Positions 35,448-42,528 of a stretch of DNA of 57,686 nt are shown one piece after another. The position numbers and the translations under genes are program-made. Below the pieces are notes generated by a model. The model ran no database searches, had not been told where the DNA came from, and saw only the letters and a program-made list of their open reading frames with translations. The stretch is from positions 1-57,686 of the forward strand of contig PLDF01000163.1 in assembly GCA_003135055.1 (NCBI GenBank), in the 5' to 3' direction. Source of the stretch: Bryobacterales bacterium. GTDB lineage: Bacteria; Acidobacteriota; Terriglobia; Bryobacterales; Bryobacteraceae. The stretch's first letter is position 1. The number at the start of each line of letters is the position of its first letter.

Positions 35448-35909
35448 CCGCAGCCGGCGACTCGGAAGAAGCCTCGCGCTGGGAGACACTCTCCAGGCGG
35501 CGCACTAACCGCGGCATATCCTCTTCGTGACGCGGCCCCGGAAGCGGGCAAATCCAAAGCGACCGCGAACCGCCCTCGCCTTCCTTCGCCACCACGCGCG
35601 CGCCCAGCGCCAAGGCTTCGTAGGTATCGGATCGTGCCAGCCGACTATATCTTCGACCACCGAACAGAGGATGCGGGCCATATCCGAAAACAGAACGAAG
35701 CCCGTGGTCAGCCGCGCGATATGCCGCGCCTTCAAGGAATCGGGCATGTTGTCGCGCTCCACGGGGCATTCGAAGTTATGGAAAAGCGCGCCCACGTTAG
35801 CGCCGCCTTCGATATCGGCGATGCGTAGCGCCGTCCCGCGCTTCAAGGCGTGCGACCAGCCTGCGCCGGGCCAAACCGTCTCTTCCCAAAGGATGAACGG
35901 ATGATTCAT
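35401..35909 (-). pseudogene. DUF1989 (urea-carboxylase-associated) N-terminal fragment joined to an unrelated tail
   Basis: From ATG 35909 the first 85 or so residues match the start of a DUF1989/UAAP2-type protein: NHPFILWEETVWPGAGWSHA, LKRGTALRIADIEGGANVGA, LFHNFECPVERDNMPD and FVLFSDMARILCSVVEDIVG. After GWHDP the similarity stops. A neighbouring frame then carries a different well-formed segment (DTYEALALGARVVAKEGEGG, SLWICPLPGPRHEEDMPRLV) to 35401, which I cannot assign. The usual DUF1989 centre (the Cys-rich 'CS-N-A' part) is missing. This looks like a deletion fusion of two genes, with no complete product. Confidence 0.6.
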
Positions 35910-35980
35910 AGCTGGCGCACCGCGCGTCAGCAAGCGGTTCTTGGGTATCGCCGAATCTCGCGGTCGTGGGCCGCTGCCCG

Positions 35981-37219
35981 CTAAACCACGCGCCGGACCG
36001 ATCCTCTGCCCTTGGGACCAAACCGTCTCACATGGCGCAGCGCCGGCGGCGGAGTATACGGAATAACTATGACTCCGCCCGCGGACTTCTGCTCGCGCCC
36101 CACATCCGATGGCACTTCGCGGCGCACCAGGCGCGTGGCCAATAGCCGCTCGATGCGCGAAACGTCGGGGCGTTCGGCGCGAGTGGCGAAAGTGGTAGCC
36201 GTCCCTCCGGCGCCTGCGCGTCCGGTGCGTCCGGCGCGATGAATGAAGTCTTCCGGCACTTGCGGCAGATCGTAATTCACCACGTGAGCGATGCCCTCCA
36301 CATGGATGCCGCGAGCCGCGATATCGGTCGCCACCAGCACGCGATAGTAGCCGTCCTGGAAGCCGCTCAGCGCCTGGTTGCGCTGGTTTTGAGTGCGGTT
36401 GCCGTGAATGGTCGCGGTCTTCGCGCCGGTCTGCGACAATTTCTTCGCCAGCTTGTCGGCGCCGTGCTTGGTCCGCGCGAATATCAGAAACGATCCCTTC
36501 TCCTCGCGGAGCATCATTTCCAGCAGGCCCAGTTTGCGGTCCTGTTCCACTTCATAAAGATGCAGATCGATCTTTTCGACCGGCTTGGTGATGGAGCCGA
36601 CTTCAACCCGCACCGGATTCTTCACGTGCGATTCCACCAGGTGCTTGACCGAGCTTTCGATGGTCGCCGAGAAGAACAGCGTCTGCCGGTTGGAGGGCGT
36701 AGTCGCCATAATGCGTTTGATGGTCGGCAGGAAACCCATGTCGAGCATGCGGTCGGCTTCGTCCAGAACCAGCGTGCGAACGCCGCTCAAATCCACCAGT
36801 TGGCGGCTGAGAAAATCGCACAGCCTGCCGGGCGTGGCGACAACTACTTGAGCGCCTTTCTTGATGCACTGCAACTGCGCGCGCTCATTGAGGCCGCCAA
36901 CCACGACGGCGGTGCGCACGGGCGTGCCCACGGCCATCTTGACGAAGGTCTCGTTAATTTGAATCGCCAGCTCGCGGGTGGGGCTCAGTATGAGAGCCCG
37001 CACGCCGGAGCGCGACCCGTCTTTTTCGATGAAGTTAATGATAGGCAGGACAAACGCGAGCGTCTTGCCAGTACCCGTTTGCGCGGTAGCCACCACGTCG
37101 CGCCCGGCCAGCGCCGGTTCGATCGATTGGGCTTGGACGGCGGTTGGTTCAGTGAAGCCGTTCCTTAATAGGTTGCTCTTCACCAGAGCGGAGATTGAGA
37201 ATTCGGAGAAACTTTTCAT
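35981..37219 (-). CDS. DEAD-box ATP-dependent RNA helicase (RhlE-like)
   Basis: 412 residues from ATG 37219 (MKSFSEFSISALVKSNLLRN, Q-motif region); the longer frame starts with TTG and is less likely. Motifs I AQTGTGKT (residues 46-53), Ia SPTRELAIQ, II DEAD, III SAT, IV ILIFARTKHGADKLAKKL-type, V VATDIAARGIH and VI HRAGRTGR are all present. The C-terminal tail is short and basic (PKGRGSVRRVV). This is a cytoplasmic RNA helicase acting in ribosome assembly or mRNA decay, often cold-induced. It is monocistronic. Confidence 0.93.
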   Translation of the reverse strand: MKSFSEFSISALVKSNLLRNGFTEPTAVQAQSIEPALAGRDVVATAQTGTGKTLAFVLPIINFIEKDGSRSGVRALILSPTRELAIQINETFVKMAVGTPVRTAVVVGGLNERAQLQCIKKGAQVVVATPGRLCDFLSRQLVDLSGVRTLVLDEADRMLDMGFLPTIKRIMATTPSNRQTLFFSATIESSVKHLVESHVKNPVRVEVGSITKPVEKIDLHLYEVEQDRKLGLLEMMLREEKGSFLIFARTKHGADKLAKKLSQTGAKTATIHGNRTQNQRNQALSGFQDGYYRVLVATDIAARGIHVEGIAHVVNYDLPQVPEDFIHRAGRTGRAGAGGTATTFATRAERPDVSRIERLLATRLVRREVPSDVGREQKSAGGVIVIPYTPPPALRHVRRFGPKGRGSVRRVV

Positions 37220-37337
37220 TATTTGTGTGCGGAGGAGAATCGACAACCGGCTACCGGTTAAGGGAGAAAGGCTTGCGGATCAACTTCCAGTAGTTTCCAG
37301 TATACAACATTCCAGGGGCCACATGCTTCGGCCGGTT

Positions 37338-37360
37338 GTGGGGTGGGCCCATGGCCTGCC
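37338..37360. repeat. Dispersed repeat, family B, divergent copy 4
   Basis: GGTGGGCCCATGGCCTGCC shares the GGGCCCATGGCCTGC core with the three other copies (16987, 23976, 26522). Confidence 0.7.
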
Positions 37361-37456
37361 CGCTCGTGTTCCGAGGAGTTCGCTGGTTGCCGTAAGAACG
37401 GAAAGCGATATATCACGCAGGTGACGCTGTGCGCTCGGTAGCCGTATTCTTTAAGA

Positions 37457-37888
37457 ATGATCCGGAATCGCTCCGTGCCCATCGACACCGTACTCCCGCA
37501 CGTCTTTTACCAGGACGTTGCCGCTGCGCTGGCCTGGCTGACCACCGCTTTCGGGTTCACCGAGCACTACCGCCATGGCGAATCCGGCGGCGCAATCGCC
37601 GGCGCGCAGATCTATCTCGGCGGCGCCTGGATCATGCTTTCCGGCGGCGCAAGCCCGGCAAAAGCTGGCCACCGGACCCAATCGCTGACGGTGTTCGTCG
37701 ACAATGTGGATGCGCATTTCGAGAGAACGAAATCCGCGGGCGCCAAAATCGTGGAGGATCTCCACGTGACATGCTACGGCGAACGGCAGTATGCCGCCGA
37801 GGACATCGAGGGTCACCGCTGGCTCTTCTCGCAGCATTTTCGGGATGTGAACCCAGAAGAATGGGGAGCCACGATTTCCCGCCGCTGA
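37457..37888 (+). CDS. VOC (glyoxalase/bleomycin-resistance-like) family protein
   Basis: 143 residues. The beta-alpha-beta-beta-beta VOC module is visible twice: VLPHVFYQDVAAALAWLTTA, FGFTEHYRHG ... AQIYLGGAWIMLSGG, and LTVFVDNVDAHFERTKSAGA ... ERQYAAEDIEGHRWLFSQHF, with the D-x-x-G-x-x-W metal-end motif. It is similar to PhnB-like or 'glyoxalase-like' small proteins. Single-gene, plus strand. The reaction is unknown. Confidence 0.85.
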   Translation: MIRNRSVPIDTVLPHVFYQDVAAALAWLTTAFGFTEHYRHGESGGAIAGAQIYLGGAWIMLSGGASPAKAGHRTQSLTVFVDNVDAHFERTKSAGAKIVEDLHVTCYGERQYAAEDIEGHRWLFSQHFRDVNPEEWGATISRR

Positions 37889-37964
37889 GGAGTCTCGCCT
37901 TCCGCAAGCTCTGCGCCTCGGCGTCTCAGCGTCGAATCCAGTCCACAAGCCCAGCCAACCCTCC

Positions 37965-37993
37965 TTGACATCTACATCGTCACACGCTATAGT
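37965..37993 (+). promoter_or_regulatory. Near-consensus sigma-70 promoter for the padR gene
   Basis: TTGACA at 37965-37970 and TATAGT at 37988-37993 are separated by exactly 17 bases. The next coding start on this strand is padR at 38094, giving a leader near 95 bases. The segment just after (GTGAATCACAACATAT) is AT-rich and could hold an operator. Confidence 0.7.
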
Positions 37994-38040
37994 GAATCAC
38001 AACATATCTGCGTGACCTAAAGGGTTAGACTGTCGTCCGG

Positions 38041-38073
38041 CGGCTGCGGCTCGATCGGACCCGGTCGCAGCCG
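38041..38073 (+). promoter_or_regulatory. Hairpin in the padR leader
   Basis: CGGCTGCG (38041-38048) pairs with CGCAGCCG (38066-38073) around a 17-base loop, ending ten bases before the Shine-Dalgarno GGGGGGA. It could affect translation or act as an operator. Confidence 0.5.
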
Positions 38074-38093
38074 TTGGATTTTTGGGGGGATAC

Positions 38094-38444
38094 ATGAGCG
38101 AATCTTCGGCGCCACTCACGGCGGCAATGTTCAACGTGATGTTGGCTCTTTCGGACGGAGACAAGCATGGCTATGCGATCTTGAAAGACGTCGCGGCGCA
38201 GACCAACGGCGAGGTGCAGCTCAGCACCGGCACGCTTTATGGAATCGTCAAGCGCCTGCTGAATGAGGGGATGATCGTCGAGCTGCGGCGGCGCCCCGCG
38301 GCTGAGGACGACGATTCGCGCCGCCGCTATTATCACCTCACCGCCGAAGGACGGAAAACAGCGGTGGCGGAAGCGGTGCGTATGGAAAAGCTGCTGGAGC
38401 GCGCGCGCGCCAAGCGGCTGATTCAGCAACTGCGCCACGCCTGA
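38094..38444 (+). CDS. PadR family transcriptional regulator
   Basis: 116 residues from ATG 38094 with GGGGGGA at 38084-38090. Winged-helix PadR domain: LTAAMFNVMLALSDGDKHGY, AILKDVAAQTNGEVQLSTGT, LYGIVKRLLNEGMIVELRRR, then the beta wing DDSRRRYYHLTAEGRKTAVA and a C-terminal dimerisation helix (RMEKLLERARAKRLIQQL). Members repress neighbouring permease or stress genes and often themselves. In Acidobacteriota such genes usually precede MacB-like permease genes, but here only debris follows, so it is an orphan. A strong promoter and a leader hairpin precede it. Confidence 0.9.
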   Translation: MSESSAPLTAAMFNVMLALSDGDKHGYAILKDVAAQTNGEVQLSTGTLYGIVKRLLNEGMIVELRRRPAAEDDDSRRRYYHLTAEGRKTAVAEAVRMEKLLERARAKRLIQQLRHA

Positions 38445-38552
38445 ACCCTGGAGGACGCTCATGGGCCCGGTGAAGCCCGGTTATTCGGACCGCGACCAGC
38501 TTTCACCAATCGTGTGAACGCGCTTCGGCAGGTGATTTCGTGACAAGTCCTG

Positions 38553-38663
38553 GAACCTTGGATCGCTGCGGGAGTTGTGCCAGAAGTGAAGAATTTCAAC
38601 GGCGTTCGGGCTTCCGTTAACATGGTAATAGATATAGCTTTCATTAAGAATGCGCTCGATCAG
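38553..38663 (-). pseudogene. Possible C-terminal remnant of a RelE/ParE-type toxin
   Basis: LIERILNESYIYYHVNGSPN followed by AVEILHFWHNSRSDPRF matches the last two beta strands of ParE/RelE toxins ('Y-x-x-Y-Y-R-V... V-E-I-L-R-V-W-H-x-x-R'). No upstream toxin sequence or antitoxin was found, and the downstream part is non-coding. It is a fragment, not a working toxin-antitoxin pair. Confidence 0.45.
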
Positions 38664-38695
38664 GGAGTTTGGCCAAAGTGAGTTGAGCCGTAGCC

Positions 38696-39589
38696 ATGAC
38701 CATTCATCATCGTCTCCACCTCTGGGCCGACATAGCTGGCCCCATTCCGGATTCACTTGGCATGTCTTTCCCGGCGAATCCGTCGGCGCGGGACGGAGGC
38801 ATTTTGATTCCGGACATTTCGGAGGACGATCCTTCGTGGCCCAGGATCGTATTGTTTCTCAAGGAATACCACCGCGCATGGGCTGCCCACCCTAGGAATG
38901 CCTGGGGCGTCGCCCGCTACGGTAGCACTGAAGACCCTCTGGCCGACTTCGCTCACGCCAAATTCAGCCACAAGGAGCGGAGGGCCGCGCCGTACTTAGC
39001 CCTGGACACATCGCTGTTAGGGTTTCCGCAGCCTCAGGACGCAGTGGAGTTTTACCGGACGACATACAAAACAGATTGTCCGCGCTGCCGGCGCGGGGCT
39101 GAACAAATACTTCCGCTCTGTCTGTCCGGAGAACCCAAGTGGGGAAAAAGCCGCGGAATCTTTCAGTTGAACTGGGTGGCCGACGAATTCCTGGTCAAAC
39201 CGGAAATGTTCGATAAGGCATTTCGCCCTTTCGGGATTACGAGCCGGCCGGTACTAGATTACAAGTCGCGCTCAGTCCTGCGGACTGCCGTTCAACTAGT
39301 GATTCCACTGAGAGCTGACGTCGACGTTGCAAACGCAGTTTACCAAATCTGTAATGTATGTGGTGACCGAGGCTATGATCGTGACAGCCGAAATTACGCT
39401 CCCATGCCGTTGAGTGGTCCGGGACCCATCTTTAAGTCCAATCTGTGGTTCAGCCCGTTTCATTCGATCGTCTATATGACTCAAGACCTATGTCGTTCCA
39501 TTGGGGAATCCGGTTTTCGGGGCGCCTATTCCATCCCCTGCTCCGCGCAACCCATTGCCGGCCCGGGACAGCCTGACGTGAGCCCTTGA
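38696..39589 (+). CDS. Protein of unknown function with two CxxC pairs (297 aa)
   Basis: ATG 38696, stop at 39587-39589. Codon choice and the lack of stops suggest a real gene, but I do not recognise it. It has no signal peptide and no transmembrane segment. C128-P-R-C131 and C219-N-V-C222-G could form one zinc site. Recognisable short motifs are LFLKEYHRAWAAHPRNAW, LALDTSLLGFPQPQ and FHSIVYMTQDLCRSIGESGF. The double-CxxC layout recalls the myxobacterial double-CXXCG paralogues (TIGR02264), but the spacing and surrounding text are not close enough to assert it. It follows the toxin remnant and precedes non-coding DNA. Confidence 0.6.
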   Translation: MTIHHRLHLWADIAGPIPDSLGMSFPANPSARDGGILIPDISEDDPSWPRIVLFLKEYHRAWAAHPRNAWGVARYGSTEDPLADFAHAKFSHKERRAAPYLALDTSLLGFPQPQDAVEFYRTTYKTDCPRCRRGAEQILPLCLSGEPKWGKSRGIFQLNWVADEFLVKPEMFDKAFRPFGITSRPVLDYKSRSVLRTAVQLVIPLRADVDVANAVYQICNVCGDRGYDRDSRNYAPMPLSGPGPIFKSNLWFSPFHSIVYMTQDLCRSIGESGFRGAYSIPCSAQPIAGPGQPDVSP

Positions 39590-40071
39590 CGAAACGGTCA
39601 ACACGTCGAAGGTTCAACATGTTGGAGGACGGCCTGTGTCGCGCGGAGCCGGTTGCCGAAGCCGGGCAACATCAATGGCCAAGCCGGGATCGGCGAATGT
39701 ACCATCTGGCGCACGCGGGGACAGCCGGCGACGGGTTGCGCATATGCCGGAAGCTTTCTGGAAACTCACCTAAGAGCACTCTATTTTCAGTGGACACTTG
39801 TCGCGGTAGTTTTGCTTTGATTTCTCCGCTTCCTCCTGCCTCTGTGCCACTCGATAATCGCATGGGCTATAATCTTTTGGGCTACAATCTTTCTGATCCT
39901 TTCGCCGGAATCCGGACTTGCGCAAAACTCCGCGCCGTCCTCCGCCGCTCCGCGCCTCCGCGTTAAAATTGTCAGCCTCGACCTTCCGCTCACTCCATCC
40001 GCTTCGCCAACGTCCCCTCAGGTTTCCTCGCCCTATGAACGACGACGACAGTCGGCGCAAGTGCTCTGCCG
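39590..40071. other. Intergenic region with no recognised gene
   Basis: 482 bases between the unknown gene and the convergent end of the hyf-like operon. Short open frames here have no motif. The stretch CTCCGCGCCTCCGCGTTAAA at about 39947-39966 resembles text seen in intergenic spacers of this group (compare CTCTGCGCCTCGGCGTC at 37910). Confidence 0.5.
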
Positions 40072-40929
40072 TCAGGCTTCCCTGCGCCTCGGCCCAGCCC
40101 GCCCCACCGCCAGCAGAATCCCATGCAACAACGCCTCCGGCCGCGGTGGACATCCGGGCACATAGACATCTACCGGAACCACGCTGTCCACTCCCCCGAG
40201 CGAAGCGTAGTTTTCACCGAAAATCCCGCCGCTGATGCCGCAAGCCCCAACCGCGACGACTAACCTGGGCTCCGGCGTCGCGCTGTAAGTCTTGAGCAGG
40301 GCAAGTTCCATATTCCGGGTGACAGGGCCAGTGACCAGCAACATATCCGCGTGCCGTGGAGACGCGACGAAATGGATTCCGAATCGTTCGATGTCGTAGA
40401 TCGGATTATTCAGCGCATTGATCTCTAACTCGCAGCCGTTGCATGAGCCCGCATCCACTTCGCGAATCGCCAGCGACCGGCCAAGCACTTTGTCGATTCG
40501 ACCGCGTAACTCCTCCCCCGCCTTCTCGACTGACGTGTCAGTTGATGCACCGTTCCCCGCAGAACGCAATTCGCAGTGGGTTCCGTCCGGAGCCAGCCCA
40601 TATTCCGCCTCCATGATGAGTTGCCGCCGGTCCCGCGTGGCGAGTTCAAATTCCCGCGTTACCCGCACCGCCCCGCGAGGTTCCACTTCGGCGCACAGGC
40701 CACAGAAGATACACAGGCCGTAATCCACAGTTACCGTGCGAGACTCGCCAGCGTCCCGGAAAGAGATTGCCCCGGTGGGGCAGACTTCCGCAGCGGGCCG
40801 CGCATCCTGCCAGGATTTGAAATCGAATGCCGGTTTGCCGCGCGACGTTAACGGAAGCCGCGCCGGTGTCTCCGGATAATCTGTCGTCACTATCCCGGTG
40901 CGGATTGTCTTCTGAAGGATGTGGAACAT
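40072..40929 (-). CDS. hyfI: Ferredoxin/small-subunit (HyfI/NuoB-like) fusion of an Ehr-type complex
   Basis: 285 residues. Residues 1-115 are a ferredoxin-like electron-entry domain (HycF/HyfH-like). It retains C50 (AAEVCPTGAI) and C73, C76, C79 (YGLCIFCGLCAEVEPRGAV), that is one CxxCxxC plus one distant Cys, enough for a single [4Fe-4S] cluster. The first CxxCxxC is absent (SWQDARPAAEVC) and the last Cys of the second motif is Glu. Residues 150-285 are the NuoB/HycG-like small subunit with cluster ligands C163, C166 (SCNGCELEI), C230 (VGACGISGG) and C260 (VPGCPPRPEAL). It is the last gene of the operon, three bases after hyfG. In E. coli these two parts are separate genes (hyfH and hyfI). 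Confidence 0.88.
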   Translation of the reverse strand: MFHILQKTIRTGIVTTDYPETPARLPLTSRGKPAFDFKSWQDARPAAEVCPTGAISFRDAGESRTVTVDYGLCIFCGLCAEVEPRGAVRVTREFELATRDRRQLIMEAEYGLAPDGTHCELRSAGNGASTDTSVEKAGEELRGRIDKVLGRSLAIREVDAGSCNGCELEINALNNPIYDIERFGIHFVASPRHADMLLVTGPVTRNMELALLKTYSATPEPRLVVAVGACGISGGIFGENYASLGGVDSVVPVDVYVPGCPPRPEALLHGILLAVGRAGPRRREA

Positions 40930-40932
40930 AAG

Positions 40933-42528
40933 TTACCTGTCAGTGCCCGAGTAGGAAAGGTTGAAGCTCTTATTGATCACGGGAAAATCCGCGATGATAT
41001 TTCCCTGCACCGCTTCGACAAGGGCGGGCCAGTTATTCAGCGACGGATCTTTAATCTTACAGCGCTCCAGGCGGTTATCCGGCCCCGTTCTGACCCAATG
41101 GATAATTTCGCCGCGCCAGCCCTCGACCGCGCTAAGCGCGCAGCGGCCGGCTGGTATCGGGCGTGGCGCGGCGCAGTGCGCGCCATGCAGGTTCTGTTCC
41201 GTGGCGTTTCTGATAATCCCGATGGATTCCTTCACTTCGTCGATCCGGACCTGCATACGATGCCAGACATCTCCAGCCTGATAAACCGGCACGCGAAATC
41301 CGAATCTTCCGTAGGCCGCGTAAGGATGATCGCGCCGAACGTCCAGATCGATACCCGAAGCGCGTCCGCCCACGCCCACGATTCCCAGGTCTTTCGCTTT
41401 CTCCGGCCGCAGGATGCCCGTATGCTCCAGACGGTCCCGGGTGGAATCGGAAGCGTAAATCATCCGGATCAGGTCCTCAAATTCCCGTTCAAAAGCGTTT
41501 AAAGTTTCCCAGACTACGATCTGTTGGCCATCCTGCCACGCCCTGCGCACGCCTCCCACGCAGACCGTTCCACGCAAAAGGCGATTACCGGTGATCTGTT
41601 CATTCAAACTCAGCAGCATCTCGCGCACGCGGCCCGCGTGCGCATTGGCGATGACATAACCCACGTCGGTCGCGATGGCGCCGATGTCGGCCACATGGTT
41701 GTAGAGCCTCTCCAATTCCAGAAAAATCGTACGTGTGACCAATGCCTGCGGCGGAACCTCGATTTCGGCGGCCCCTTCGATAGCCTGGCAGAAAGCCACG
41801 CCATGCGAGAAGCTGGAATCCCCCGAGATGCTTTCGGCCAGAAACACCGCTTTGTGTATCGGCATGTTTTCAAAGAGCTTCTCCGTCCCTTTGTGCGTGT
41901 AAAACATGCGAAGCTGCAGATAGAGGATAGGCTCGCCCGCCACCGCGAAGTTGAAGTGTCCGGGTTCGATAATACCGGCGTGCACAGGTCCCACTGGGAC
42001 CTGAAGCACGCCTTCTCCCAGCGCCGGCCGGTACATGTGGCGCTCGCCTTCAAAAGGAGGCAGCACCGTTCCGATTGGAAAGTCTTTGCGCAGCGGATGA
42101 ACGTCCGGCCAGTTATCGTGCAATGCGACCCTTCGCGGATTCGGATGTCCTGCCGCCTTCAACCCAAATAAGTCTTGTATCTCCCGCTCTTGCCAGTTCA
42201 GCGCCGGTAACTCGGCGGAGAGTGAAGGAAATGCCGGCGTATCTCCGGGATCGGCTATCGGCGCCTGTAGAATGAGATACAGCGGGTTGCCCATCTGTTC
42301 GAGGACATAATAAATGAAGTAAACGCCGTCCTCGGCGCGCCGGTCCTCGGCGAACACCGTGACTACCCGGGCCTGGTATTCTCCACCCAGATATTGAACG
42401 ATCCCTCTGACGTCCGGGCCGCCGGCGCGCATGGAGATGTTTCCATCGCTTCCCGCGCCCATCGAGTGAATCAGCTCGCCCAGAGCCTGCCGCGCTTCGG
42501 CAAAGGATGGAAAGACCGGCGCGATCAT
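40933..42528 (-). CDS. hyfG: Large subunit (HyfG/HycE-like) of an Ehr-type complex, without nickel ligands
   Basis: 531 residues from ATG 42528, which overlaps the hyfF stop as ATGA. Residues about 1-155 are the NuoC/30-kDa part (WQEREIQDLFGLKAAGHPNP). The rest is the NuoD/hydrogenase-large fold: GPVHAGIIEPGHFNFAVAGE, LQLRMFYTHKGTEKLFENMP. Where hydrogenases have the L1 RxCGxC box there is ESISGDSSFSHG (residues 232-243), and in place of the C-terminal DPCxxC box there is DPSLNNW (about 494-500). All four nickel-binding cysteines are thus absent, so H2 chemistry is not expected. This matches the Ehr (energy-converting hydrogenase-related) class and complex I NuoD. Electron acceptor or donor is unknown. 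Confidence 0.9.
   Translation of the reverse strand: MIAPVFPSFAEARQALGELIHSMGAGSDGNISMRAGGPDVRGIVQYLGGEYQARVVTVFAEDRRAEDGVYFIYYVLEQMGNPLYLILQAPIADPGDTPAFPSLSAELPALNWQEREIQDLFGLKAAGHPNPRRVALHDNWPDVHPLRKDFPIGTVLPPFEGERHMYRPALGEGVLQVPVGPVHAGIIEPGHFNFAVAGEPILYLQLRMFYTHKGTEKLFENMPIHKAVFLAESISGDSSFSHGVAFCQAIEGAAEIEVPPQALVTRTIFLELERLYNHVADIGAIATDVGYVIANAHAGRVREMLLSLNEQITGNRLLRGTVCVGGVRRAWQDGQQIVVWETLNAFEREFEDLIRMIYASDSTRDRLEHTGILRPEKAKDLGIVGVGGRASGIDLDVRRDHPYAAYGRFGFRVPVYQAGDVWHRMQVRIDEVKESIGIIRNATEQNLHGAHCAAPRPIPAGRCALSAVEGWRGEIIHWVRTGPDNRLERCKIKDPSLNNWPALVEAVQGNIIADFPVINKSFNLSYSGTDR

Noticed and set aside
38459..38756. Working toxin-antitoxin module
   Set aside because: Only a C-terminal toxin-like segment is found and there is no antitoxin.
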